A stretch of 18,613 nt of DNA from Verrucomicrobiota bacterium (GTDB taxonomy: Bacteria > Verrucomicrobiota > Verrucomicrobiia > Chthoniobacterales > UBA10450), in assembly GCA_003219335.1 (NCBI GenBank), contig QHOF01000020.1:1-18613 (forward strand), read 5' to 3'. The position numbers and the translations under genes were made by a program. The notes beneath the pieces were generated by a model. The model saw nothing but the letters and a program-made list of their open reading frames with translations, was not told the origin of the DNA and did no database searches. Of this stretch, positions 8,231 to 15,510 are shown in pieces; the stretch's first letter is position 1; the number at the start of each line of letters is the position of its first letter.

Positions 8231-9556
8231 ATGATTATCACGCAACGCAAAGACATGACGTGGATCGTCGCCCAACTCGGCGCGCGCATGCATTACGCAG
8301 TGCCCCGCATCCTTCATGCAGCTGGGGTGCTGGAACATTTCTTTACGGACATCTGCGCCGTGAAAGGGTGGTTACGTCTGTTGCGCTTGATTCATCCGGC
8401 ATTGTGCCCAACCGGTATTGCCCGTCTACTGGACCGAGTGCCCGAAGGTGTTCCACCCTCCAGGATCACCGCCTTCACCAATCTTGGATTGGAGTACACC
8501 CGCCGGCTGCGGGCGGCAAAGTTGCCCTGCGAGGCCACAGCAGTCTTCTTGTGGAACGACAGCAAGTTCTGTCACCGTGTTAATGCTTCGCCGTGGGGAA
8601 ATGCCCGAGGAGTATTTACCTTCAACAACGCGGCACTCGAAATACTCCAGATGGCGCGCGCCCGAGGACTGAAGGCTGTGATGGAGCAGACTATCGCTCC
8701 GCGGGAAGTAGAGCGGCGCCTCCTGCACGAGCAACAGGCATTACATCCCGGCTGGCAGGAGCCCCCGCGCACGGATGGGTTGCTGGCATAGTACTGTGAA
8801 CGCCAGTACGCTGAGTGGAAAATGGCCGACTTGATCATCTGCGGCTCCGATTTCGTGCGCGATGGCATCCGGGAATGCCATGGTCCTATGGAAAAGTGCC
8901 TGGTTGTTCCGTACGGAGTGGATTTGCGAACACCCAAGGATGAAGGTGAAAATCACAATGTGGAAGGCATACCCGATCAGCTGGAACTCTTCCAACCCTC
9001 CTCTCCCTCTGCTCTCCGTGCGGACCGTAGTGGTCGCCGGCCGCTGCATGTGCTGACGGTCGGTACAATTGGTCTGCGCAAAGGTGCACCCGCTGTATAC
9101 GACGCCGCCAAGATACTGCAGGGCCGCGCACAGTTTCGCTGGGTGGGCGGAATCGATCTATTGCCGGAGGCGGCTCAGCGAATGCGGGTGCATGTAGATC
9201 TAATGGGCAGCGTCCCGCGCGCGGAGGTGGACGCGCATTTTGATTGGGCAGATGTGTTTTTGTTGCCTTCATTGTGTGAAGGCTCGGCCACGGTTACCTA
9301 CGAAGCGCTCTCGCGGGGTCTGCCGGTAATCTGCACGCCGAATACTGGTAGCGTTGTACGTGACAGCATTGATGGCTTCATCGTGCCTGTGGACGATGCG
9401 ATCGCGATCGTCGAACGTCTTGAATTGCTGGTAGCTGATACAGATCGCATCGAAAGAATGTCCGAGAGCGCAAGACGCCGCGCGCGTCAGTTCACCGTTG
9501 CTGTTTACAGTCAGCGGTTGCTGAAGGCGCTTGCCGGAATTTTATGCGCCGAGTAA
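8231..9556 (+). pseudogene. GT4-family glycosyltransferase interrupted by an in-frame TAG
   Basis: A single frame from ATG 8231 to TAA 9556 encodes a GT-B glycosyltransferase of about 440 residues, broken only by TAG at 8789-8791 (codon 187). Before the stop it reads VAQLGARMHYAVPRILHAAG; after it the frame continues with YCERQYAEW and ADLIICGSDFVRDGI, so the two halves belong together. The C-terminal half has GTIGLRKG, the membrane-proximal donor-binding region, and the GT4 signature LLPSLCEGSATVTYEA, with the E-x7-E pair at residues 350 and 358. The stop probably arose from GAG or CAG. Unless it is suppressed or is a sequencing error, the halves are separate and inactive; the second half could start at ATG 8822. 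ATG 8255 is an alternative start for the first half. Its place after dead asnB and fkbM relics fits shared decay. Confidence 0.8.
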
Positions 9557-9567
9557 GTGTACCAAGC

Positions 9568-9616
9568 AATGAGGTGGTTGCAAGGACAGATTTTAGTCTG
9601 GAGCTCTGGCCTCATT
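9568..9616 (+). other. Inverted repeat in the gap before the polymerase gene
   Basis: AATGAGG at 9568-9574 is the exact complement of CCTCATT at 9610-9616, with a 35-base loop containing a smaller CAGA/TCTG pair. A short T-rich run (ACTTTT) follows. It could be a weak terminator for the broken glycosyltransferase or chance; the loop is long for a good intrinsic terminator. Confidence 0.25.
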
Positions 9617-9638
9617 ACTTTTAGATTTGTAGGATCAA

Positions 9639-11069
9639 ATGCAGTCTTTTACCTACACAGAACCGGCCGCACTTGAGAGTGCAGCCTGTAATGGTGGAGC
9701 CAACCGTTTCTCGTTACCAGGAATCGCTGCCGCCGGCGTCGGTACGCTCTTGGCAGTCAGTCTCATTCCAGAGCATCCGGCCCCCCAGGGAGCGTTGTTC
9801 TCTGCAGCGCTGGTGATGGCTGTCGGCCTAGCGATGGCACCGATGGCAGCAGCATTTCGCGATCCGAAGGCGCTCTTGCGCACTGAGCATGTAGTAGTAC
9901 TGGCGCCGATCTATTGGCTGCTCTTGGACCTATTGCAAGGCGCCTACTCGCTGGATGGGATTCATTGGGAACAGGTTGAAACAGCGTTTATCAGCATCGG
10001 ACTGTTCGTTGTCGCGGTGTGGGTGGGCGCCTCGGGTCGCGTGTGGAAAGTTCCTCGTAGCATTCTCAAATCGGTGTCGCAAGACTTTTCGCCGAACACA
10101 TTCTTAGGGCTATCCGTAGCCGCGTTTGTCTTGGGAATGCTGCCGTTCGCTATACCAACCAACTTCGATGTGACCGAAATGTTGCATTACGTCGGTACGG
10201 GACGTTGGGAGGCACCGTGGGCGCGCGGGCGACTGGGGGGATGGGATGCGTTTCTCGATCAGTTGCAATACTTCGGGTACGTTCTGCCCACGCTTACAGT
10301 CGTCGTCGCTCATCGTAGCGGTTGGGGCAATGGGCGGACTCTGTTGTGTGGTGGAATGGCCGTCATCATGGTGATTTTCCTGGCACAGAGCGGAAGCCGA
10401 CGCGTGATCGGTGTCATCTTCGGTATGGCTTTTATTATCTGGGTGCTGACCCAGCAGCGACTGTGGACCAAGCATATGCTTATCGCCGCAGCCGCGGCTG
10501 CGGCACTCCTGGTTACTCTGGAAATCATGCTGGAATATCGGAATGTTGGTCTGGCGGCGGTTACCCAAACTGAGGAGAATCAATCGATTTTCAAACGAGA
10601 TTATCTTCACGTCGATGACAATTTTTATCGCCTGTGCCAGGTGATTGAATTGATTCCGGAATACTATCCACACACCTATCACAAGTACTTTGTCTGGGTG
10701 CTGGTTCGCCCGATTCCACGCGTATTCTGGCCAGGCAAGCCGGTGGATCCGGGTTTCGACTTGCCATCGGCAGTCGGAGCTAAAGGAGTTTCATTATCGA
10801 CCACGGTCATCGGGGAACTATATGTGGCAGCCGGTTTCATCGGCATTGCGCTCGGCGGATGGTTCTACGGCAGGCTGTCCGGTATGGCAAACCAACTGCT
10901 GACGCAACGTACAACCTTTTCAGCCCTAATAATATACGCCACGCTGACGATGTCCCTGTTTTCCGGGGTGCGATCCATGTTGGAACTGGTGCTGGTCAAT
11001 TACGCGATGCTGGCTTGGATCGGCCTTTCGCGGGTAATAATTTGCTTGAGGGGCCAAAACAATTCTTGA
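9639..11069 (+). CDS. wzy: Wzy-like O-antigen / repeat-unit polymerase
   Basis: This 476-residue protein has about 10-12 hydrophobic segments and a long polar stretch around residues 315-375 that would face the periplasm. That layout is typical of Wzy-type polymerases, which join lipid-linked repeat units after Wzx flips them. The periplasmic region contains RPIPRVFWPGKPVDPGFD followed by a small-residue, GEL-containing segment (around residues 390-400), a pattern I associate with oligosaccharide-repeat polymerases. An earlier arginine pair SGSRRVIGV (about 249-257) is also typical. Wzy proteins are poorly conserved, so the call rests on topology, the PRxFWPxKP motif and the neighbourhood. 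The start ATG 9639 has AGGA at 9631-9634, a good ribosome binding site. The gene is intact although everything directly upstream (7036-9556) is broken. An O-antigen ligase-like protein is the main alternative. Confidence 0.75.
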   Translation: MQSFTYTEPAALESAACNGGANRFSLPGIAAAGVGTLLAVSLIPEHPAPQGALFSAALVMAVGLAMAPMAAAFRDPKALLRTEHVVVLAPIYWLLLDLLQGAYSLDGIHWEQVETAFISIGLFVVAVWVGASGRVWKVPRSILKSVSQDFSPNTFLGLSVAAFVLGMLPFAIPTNFDVTEMLHYVGTGRWEAPWARGRLGGWDAFLDQLQYFGYVLPTLTVVVAHRSGWGNGRTLLCGGMAVIMVIFLAQSGSRRVIGVIFGMAFIIWVLTQQRLWTKHMLIAAAAAAALLVTLEIMLEYRNVGLAAVTQTEENQSIFKRDYLHVDDNFYRLCQVIELIPEYYPHTYHKYFVWVLVRPIPRVFWPGKPVDPGFDLPSAVGAKGVSLSTTVIGELYVAAGFIGIALGGWFYGRLSGMANQLLTQRTTFSALIIYATLTMSLFSGVRSMLELVLVNYAMLAWIGLSRVIICLRGQNNS

Positions 11070-11080
11070 CTGGGCATTTT

Positions 11081-11164
11081 TTTGACGACCGCGCCGTTGA
11101 TAGCCTACTAAAAGGCCGAATTTCTGCTCGCGATTCGGACTTAAGTAAAATCGTTGCGCGGTAG
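11081..11164 (+). pseudogene. Possible C-terminal scrap of an asparagine synthetase
   Basis: Just after the polymerase stop, one frame reads FFDDRAVDSLLKGR and ISARDSDLSK before a TAG at 11162-11164. This resembles the C-terminal tail of AsnB-type enzymes (FD--AV--LL--H--G--DHS--LW-LL), but the final LW-LL block is absent and there is no start. It is only about 28 codons long, so the resemblance could be chance. It is recorded because two other asparagine-synthetase fragments lie in the same locus. Confidence 0.3.
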
Positions 11165-11188
11165 GTGATATCTTTGCAGATTACTTAC

Positions 11189-11216
11189 AGGTCGCAAGGT
11201 TCCTTTTTGTCGACCT
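11189..11216 (+). other. Short imperfect hairpin upstream of the GT4 gene
   Basis: AGGTCG at 11189-11194 is complementary to CGACCT at 11211-11216, with AAGG/CCTT pairing inside. It lies in the otherwise empty gap 11165-11254, between the scrap and the next gene. A T run lies inside the loop, not after the stem, so it is not a standard terminator. Its role is unknown. Confidence 0.2.
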
Positions 11217-11254
11217 AGTTATAGTTGAGCGGGCAGGGCTGTCGTATTGCAAAT

Positions 11255-12340
11255 ATGCGGGTCGCTGTCGTCACTTACTTGGCTTCTCCTTATCAAGCTG
11301 AGCTTTTCAACGCCGTTGCGGCTTCGGGCGGGATTGAACTGGAAGTCGTCTATCTTCACCGAACATCTCGTACCCGTCGTTGGACGATTCCTCCCATCTC
11401 CCACACGGCCGTGTGTCTTGACGAGGAGCCAGGCCGTTTCGAGGAGGTACGGGCGGAAATCTTGGACGCCGACCTCGCCGTCTTCAACTACTACTCGCAA
11501 CGCTCGGCGCGTGTGCTACTCGATGGTCGCGCAGCGAGCGGAAAACCGTGGTGCTTCTGGGGCGAGCGCCCCGGATTGCGGAAACCTGAATGGATTGGCC
11601 GTCTGGTACGGCAATGCGCTCTATCTTGGCTTCATGACTCGCCTGCTCCAATCTGGGGCATCGGACGATTTGCCGTGGAACGCTATCAAACGGAGTTCGG
11701 TCCACGGCGCGCTTACTGCAACCTGCCGTATTTTTCTGACCTCAAACGATTCCAATGCTCCGTCGGGGCTGTGGAACGCGCCGCAGCCGAGCGCGTCTTC
11801 TTGTTCTCCGGCTCGCTCATCCATCGCAAAGCGGTGGATTTGGTAGGACGCGCGTTTCTCCGGCTCGCGCGAGAGGTCCCGAATGTTCGCCTCAGGCTTT
11901 TAGGCGACGGAGAACTATATGGCGCACTGGCAGAGATGCTTCACCCGGTGCGTGAGCGCGTGGAGTTCATCGGATTTAAGGATTGGGCGGAACTTCCAGC
12001 CTACTACGGTGCCGCAGATATACTCTGCGTACCGTCGCGATACGACGGATGGGGGCTGGTAGTCCCCGAAGGACTCGCGTCGGGGCTGCCGGTCATCGGG
12101 ACCAATTCCATGGGCGCGGCGATAGAATTCATCAAAAGCGGTCTTAACGGCTGGCTTGTCCCTGCGGGCCACGGCGACATGCTTTTTGCGGCGATGCGCG
12201 AGGCGGCGTTGTTGCCGGATACGAAGCTCGCCGAAATGTCCTGCCGAGCCCGAGAAAGCGTGAGGGAGCATAGCCTGCAACACGGCATACAACGGTTCAT
12301 CCGTGCCACGCGTGACGCTTTGGCGAACTGGCAATCCTGA
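11255..12340 (+). CDS. GT4-family glycosyltransferase
   Basis: This 361-residue GT-B enzyme should add one sugar to the growing repeat unit in the cytoplasm. It begins MRVAVVTYLASPYQAELFNA, a normal GT4 N-terminal strand and loop. Its C-terminal half carries FLFSGSLIHRKAVDL (the donor-site strand with a basic residue pair), LRLLGDGELYGAL, VEFIGFKDWAELPAYYGAAD and VPSRYDGWGLVVPEGLASG. In the last segment D264 and E272 take the place of the family E-x7-E pair. ATG 11255 is preferred over an in-frame TTG at 11225 because the family opening starts there; neither has a clear ribosome binding site. The gene is intact. It is followed 8 bases later by an ATG that opens an asparagine-synthetase N-terminal fragment, so the two were probably once adjacent operon genes. 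Donor and acceptor are unknown. Confidence 0.85.
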   Translation: MRVAVVTYLASPYQAELFNAVAASGGIELEVVYLHRTSRTRRWTIPPISHTAVCLDEEPGRFEEVRAEILDADLAVFNYYSQRSARVLLDGRAASGKPWCFWGERPGLRKPEWIGRLVRQCALSWLHDSPAPIWGIGRFAVERYQTEFGPRRAYCNLPYFSDLKRFQCSVGAVERAAAERVFLFSGSLIHRKAVDLVGRAFLRLAREVPNVRLRLLGDGELYGALAEMLHPVRERVEFIGFKDWAELPAYYGAADILCVPSRYDGWGLVVPEGLASGLPVIGTNSMGAAIEFIKSGLNGWLVPAGHGDMLFAAMREAALLPDTKLAEMSCRARESVREHSLQHGIQRFIRATRDALANWQS

Positions 12341-12348
12341 CTTATAGC

Positions 12349-12441
12349 ATGTGTGGCATCACGGGTCTCTTCTGGTCTCACGCTGAAACTGTCGAATCTC
12401 AAAGCGAGTCTGGTCCGAATGCCCTGCTTAAGCAGGTGTCG
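12349..12441 (+). pseudogene. N-terminal scrap of an asparagine synthetase (MCGI glutaminase start)
   Basis: ATG 12349 opens MCGITGLFWSHAET, which matches the start of class II glutamine amidotransferases such as AsnB, where Cys2 is the catalytic nucleophile exposed after removal of Met1. The frame continues to SGPNALLKQVS and then stops at TAA 12439-12441, after 30 residues. A full enzyme would be about 600 residues, and the next gene begins only 15 bases later, so almost all of the gene has been deleted. The fragment follows the GT4 stop by 8 bases, as an operon gene would. It could be the front of the same gene whose core is at 7087-7697, moved by rearrangement, or the remnant of a second copy. 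No function is expected. Confidence 0.7.
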
Positions 12442-12456
12442 TAACCACGGTAGATC

Positions 12457-13653
12457 ATGAGAGTCCTGCACGTAATTCCGTCTGTAGGCCACCTGCGCGG
12501 TGGATCCAGCGTTGCGATGCGCACAATGGCGCACGGCCTGGTTCAAACCGGCCTCGCGGTGGATGTGGCTACCACTGATGATAATGGGCACAGCCGTTTG
12601 AATGTTTCGCATTCCAAGCCAATCGTAGAGGAGGGAGTAACCTACCGGTATTTTCGGCGCCAGACACGTTTTTACACCTTTTCCTGGCCGCTTACGCGCT
12701 GGCTGGCGCAGCATGTAAGAGAATATGACTTGGTCCACATTCATGCTTTGTTCTCATATGCGGCAATCCCGGCCGCATATTGGGCCACCCGGTGGAAAGT
12801 CCCTTATATTGTTCATCCGCTTGGTGTTCTCAATTACTGGGGCATGCATAACCGGCGGCCATGGTTGAAGAAACTTTCCTATTCCCTGATTGAAAAACAC
12901 ATTCTGAGAGGCGCTGCTGCCATCCGTTATACCAGCCAGCAGGAACGCTCAGAGGCAGCGAAATTGGGAATTAGACAAAGATCCGTGATCATCCCTGAGG
13001 CAGTAGACATACCGCTCAACAGCGTCAATTTTGCGCCTGGTCCGTTCCATGCCCGAAATCCGCATCTCGCTGACCGCTGCATAATTCTCTTTTTGTCGCG
13101 TTTGGATCCAAAAAAGGGATTGGATATTCTGATGCCGGCTTTCGCCCACGTGCAGGTGCAACATCCCCGGACAACGCTGGTGCTTGCCGGAAGTGGTGAG
13201 CCGGCTTTTGTGGCTCATCTACAGCGAGAGGCGACTAGATTAGGAATCGCCCCCGACATCGTTTGGGCCGGTTTTTTGACTGGGGAAGAAAAATGGGCTG
13301 CTATGGCAGATGCCGATATCTTTGTTTTGCCGTCTTATTCTGAGAACTTCGGTGTGGCTGTGGTGGAAGCAATGGCTTCTCGGTTGCCTGTGGTGATCTC
13401 AGACCAGGTAGCCATTCACCGGGAGATTGCGGAAGCTCAGGCCGGGCTTGTCGTTCCATGCAGAACGAAAGAATTGGCCGAAGCGTTGGACACACTAATA
13501 GCAGACAACGGACTGCGGACTGAGATGGGCATCAACGGACAATGTTTAGCACGAACAAAATTCTCTCCCGAAGCCGCGACGCAAAATCTGCTTAATCTTT
13601 ACAGCGACATCTGTGCTCCACCGTTGCAAGACGCCGAGCATGCCGTTACTTAG
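12457..13653 (+). CDS. GT4-family glycosyltransferase
   Basis: This 398-residue GT-B enzyme probably transfers a hexose or similar sugar to the lipid-linked repeat unit. It opens MRVLHVIPSVGHLRGGSSVA, with the glycine-rich acceptor loop after the first strand. DLVHIHALFSY and VPYIVHPLGVLNYW are typical N-domain segments. The C-domain has LFLSRLDPKKGLDILMPAF, LVLAGSGEPAF, the helix WAAMADADIFVLPS and then SYSENFGVAVVEAMASRLPV, with the E-x7-E pair at residues 296 and 304. These are complete and well conserved, so it should be active. The start is ATG 12457, with only a weak upstream purine stretch. It follows the asparagine-synthetase scrap by 15 bases; a deletion may have brought it close to the preceding GT4. 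The sugar specificity cannot be inferred. Confidence 0.9.
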   Translation: MRVLHVIPSVGHLRGGSSVAMRTMAHGLVQTGLAVDVATTDDNGHSRLNVSHSKPIVEEGVTYRYFRRQTRFYTFSWPLTRWLAQHVREYDLVHIHALFSYAAIPAAYWATRWKVPYIVHPLGVLNYWGMHNRRPWLKKLSYSLIEKHILRGAAAIRYTSQQERSEAAKLGIRQRSVIIPEAVDIPLNSVNFAPGPFHARNPHLADRCIILFLSRLDPKKGLDILMPAFAHVQVQHPRTTLVLAGSGEPAFVAHLQREATRLGIAPDIVWAGFLTGEEKWAAMADADIFVLPSYSENFGVAVVEAMASRLPVVISDQVAIHREIAEAQAGLVVPCRTKELAEALDTLIADNGLRTEMGINGQCLARTKFSPEAATQNLLNLYSDICAPPLQDAEHAVT

Positions 13654-13707
13654 CTAAGCGGTGGGACGGAATTTCATATTGCGAATTCCGACTTTTGATT
13701 CTCACAA

Positions 13708-14337
13708 ATGACTATTGTTGACACAGAGTATGCGTGGAACGATGGGCTACCAACCTGCGCGCACGAGTACCTGTTACCTGCCGTACAAGACATTGTCCAG
13801 ACTCTCTACAAGAGCGAATGCGTTAAAATTCTGGACATCGGGTGCGGCAACGGACATGTGGCCTCGACCATGGCCAAATCCGGGTATTCTGTGATCGGCG
13901 TGGATGCTTCCCGGTCCGGTATTGAGATTGCGCGTTCCGCTCACCCTAATGTGCAGTTTAAAGTCTGCTCTGTTTACGACGACGAATTGATTGATGCCGT
14001 CGGCGACCAAGTCGAGTGCGTTATATCATTGGAGGTGGTGGAGCATCTATTCTATCCAAGAAAGCTCTTTGAACAGAGTTACCGGCTTCTTAAGAGTAAT
14101 GGTTACCTGATCATCTCAACCCCTTTTCATGGATATCTGAAGAACTTGGCGCTCTCACTGGTCAATGGCTGGGATAGCCATTTCAGTGTTGGATGGGATG
14201 GTGGACACATAAAATTCTTCTCCAAAAGTACACTAGCGCAAATGGCCCGTGATGCTGGTTTTAAAAGTCCGCGCTTTCGAGGGGCGGGGAGATTTCCGGG
14301 GCTGTGGAAGTCGTTGATAATGGTCGTGCAGAAATGA
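13708..14337 (+). CDS. Class I SAM-dependent methyltransferase
   Basis: This 209-residue cytoplasmic methyltransferase has motif I ILDIGCGNGHV at 41-51, the acidic residue D66 in SVIGVDASRSG that binds the ribose of S-adenosylmethionine, and the post-motif segment CVISLEVVEHLFYPRKL (104-120). Then comes the strand GYLIISTPFHGYLKNL. The C-terminal HIKFFSKSTLAQMARDAGF is a common element in methyltransferases of polysaccharide and quinone pathways. The HIKFFS segment and the locus favour methylation of a sugar or of a chain-end group, but the substrate is not shown. ATG 13708 has no obvious ribosome binding site. Its TGA overlaps the ATG of the following GT2 (ATGA at 14334-14337), so the two are probably translationally coupled and may act on the same glycan step. 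Confidence 0.85.
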   Translation: MTIVDTEYAWNDGLPTCAHEYLLPAVQDIVQTLYKSECVKILDIGCGNGHVASTMAKSGYSVIGVDASRSGIEIARSAHPNVQFKVCSVYDDELIDAVGDQVECVISLEVVEHLFYPRKLFEQSYRLLKSNGYLIISTPFHGYLKNLALSLVNGWDSHFSVGWDGGHIKFFSKSTLAQMARDAGFKSPRFRGAGRFPGLWKSLIMVVQK

Positions 14338-15323
14338 GCGTTGGCGCACAACTCTCGCTAATCATCCTGACCTATAACGAGGAGAAGAACTTACCGGCCT
14401 GCCTCGCGAGTCTCAAAGGTTTAGAGTGCGAGATTTTTGTTGTCGATTCAGGAAGCACGGATCGGACAAGAGAAATTGTCACGGCTGCCGGAGCTCAGGT
14501 CATAGAGCATCCATTCAAAAATTACTCGGCACAGCGCAATTGGGCGCAGCAGAACCTGCCAATTAAAACTGAATGGGTGTTGCACCTAGATGCCGACGAA
14601 CGGCTCACGCCGGAACTGGTAGCTGAGATACGTGAAAGGCTGGGGCATGCAGAGAGCAAGGAGCAAGGAGTAGGGAGCATGGAGCATGGAGCTAAGAGCG
14701 AGGCTCGCGGAGCACGGAGCGCACAGCTTGGAGCTGGCCATCAGCAATCCGCCATAAGCCATTCGCCAGGGTCCGGGGAACTGGAAGGGATCGATGGATT
14801 CTTGCTCAGGAAGCGGACGTTCTTTATGGGGCGATGGATTCGGCATGGCGGTCATTATCCGTCGTATCACTTGCGGCTTTTCCGCAAAGACAAAGGTTTT
14901 TGTGAAGAACGACTTTATGACCAGCACTTTGTGGTGAACGGGAAAGTCGAAAAACTAAAGCATGATTATATAGACGTCCTCAATCCCGACCTCGACACCT
15001 GGACGCAGCGCCACATGCGTTGGGCGGAGCTGGAAGCCATGGAGTATTTGAACGTTCATAATGGCAACGGTCAAGTGCGCGCGGCATTGTTTGGAAATCC
15101 AATCGAGCGCCGCAGATGGCTGCGGAACGATCTTTACGGGCGCTCACCTCTGTTCGTTAGGCCGTTTATTTACTGGCTCTACCGCTACTTCTTTCGGCTC
15201 GGTTTCCTCGATGGTAAACAGGGATTCATTTTTCATTTCCTCCAGGGTTTCTGGTTTCGTTTGCTGGTGGATATCAAGATTGATGAAATGAGAAAAGCTG
15301 GAAGGCTAGGAAGCGAGACATAA
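14334..15323 (+). CDS. GT2-family glycosyltransferase (WaaE/KdtX-like) with a repeat-encoded insert
   Basis: This 329-residue GT-A enzyme resembles the WaaE/KdtX glucosyltransferase group. Motifs are LSLIILTYNEEKNL (7-20), VVDSGSTDRT (37-46), SAQRNWA (65-71), WVLHLDADERLTPEL (81-95, DXD at 86-88), then GFLLRKRTFFMGRWIRHGGH (155-174) and LRLFRK (180-185). A stretch rich in Gly, Ser, Ala and His at about 105-150 interrupts the domain between these two halves and is encoded by degenerate 7-bp repeats. It is in frame and free of stops, so the protein may still fold with an extra loop. The C-terminal ~60 residues carry aromatic-hydrophobic segments suggesting membrane association. ATG 14334 overlaps the stop of the preceding methyltransferase; GTG 14304 is less likely. 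The last residues KAGRLGSET are encoded by octamer repeats. Confidence 0.85.
   Translation: MSVGAQLSLIILTYNEEKNLPACLASLKGLECEIFVVDSGSTDRTREIVTAAGAQVIEHPFKNYSAQRNWAQQNLPIKTEWVLHLDADERLTPELVAEIRERLGHAESKEQGVGSMEHGAKSEARGARSAQLGAGHQQSAISHSPGSGELEGIDGFLLRKRTFFMGRWIRHGGHYPSYHLRLFRKDKGFCEERLYDQHFVVNGKVEKLKHDYIDVLNPDLDTWTQRHMRWAELEAMEYLNVHNGNGQVRAALFGNPIERRRWLRNDLYGRSPLFVRPFIYWLYRYFFRLGFLDGKQGFIFHFLQGFWFRLLVDIKIDEMRKAGRLGSET
14655..14766 (+). repeat. Degenerate heptamer repeat array inside the GT2 coding region
   Basis: From 14655 the sequence falls into sixteen consecutive 7-base units. The first group follows AGCAWGG (AGCAAGG, AGCAAGG, AGTAGGG, AGCATGG, AGCATGG, AGCTAAG, AGCGAGG and so on). The last four follow CATCAGC (CATCAGC, AATCCGC, CATAAGC, CATTCGC). 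They encode roughly residues 108-145 of the GT2. The array is 112 bases, not a multiple of three, so flanking bases must have been gained or lost as well to keep the frame. Confidence 0.75.
15294..15317 (+). repeat. Octamer repeat triplet at the 3' end of the GT2 gene
   Basis: Three 8-base units, AAAGCTGG, AAGGCTAG and GAAGCGAG, run back to back through the last codons of the GT2 gene (stop at 15321-15323). The same consensus, AARGCTRG, recurs at 16168-16191 just after the ydcF-like stop. The gene end therefore seems to have grown into, or been replaced by, repeat sequence. Confidence 0.6.
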
Positions 15324-15327
15324 ACGC

Positions 15328-15492
15328 AGAGATTGGGAGAGTACGAGATTGAGAGAGTGGAGACTTCAACAATCTCTAGTCTCAACGAATCTCGCCTAAT
15401 CTTAACCTCTTCTCAACCATCTCAATTAATCTCAACGAATCTCCCAACCTCAACCAATCTCAATTAATCTCATAATATCAACCAGTCTCCAC
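15328..15492 (+). repeat. GAGATT/AATCTC low-complexity repeat block with inverted arms
   Basis: The gap between the GT2 and ydcF-like genes is strongly strand-biased. A purine part (15328-15365) carries GAGATT-like motifs, and a pyrimidine part (15371-15492) carries many ATCTCAA-like units about 10 bases apart. Exact direct repeats are TCTCAACGAATCTC at 15380-15393 and 15430-15443, and ATCTCAATTAATCTCA at 15419-15434 and 15457-15472. Inverted pairs are AGAGATT (15328-15334) with AATCTCT (15371-15377), and GTGGAGACT (15357-15365) with AGTCTCCAC (15484-15492). The block could fold in RNA; no coding potential is seen. Confidence 0.75.
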
Positions 15493-15510
15493 AAACCTCA
15501 AGACACTTAC

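Noticed and set aside
5527..8791. Amber (TAG) recoding, because two in-frame TAG codons interrupt otherwise readable genes
   Set aside because: TAG also serves as the normal stop of at least four intact genes (2856-2858, 5261-5263, 13651-13653, 16165-16167), and the methyltransferase also needs a frameshift, so mutation is the simpler explanation.
7036..9556. Poor assembly quality as the cause of all frameshifts
   Set aside because: Genes on both sides are clean over kilobases, and the relics also lack key residues and whole segments, which sequencing indels alone would not produce. Single errors remain possible at 5527 and 8789.
10110..10682. Minus-strand 190-codon open frame
   Set aside because: It is antisense to the membrane-spanning polymerase gene, and its polar, His- and Gln-rich composition is typical of such shadows.
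12004..12744. Minus-strand 246-codon open frame
   Set aside because: It runs antisense across the end of one GT4, the asparagine-synthetase scrap and the start of another GT4; its sequence shows no domain pattern.
15328..15492. CRISPR array
   Set aside because: The repeats are 10-16 bases, degenerate and irregularly spaced, with no 25-40 base conserved repeat, no unique spacers and no cas genes.
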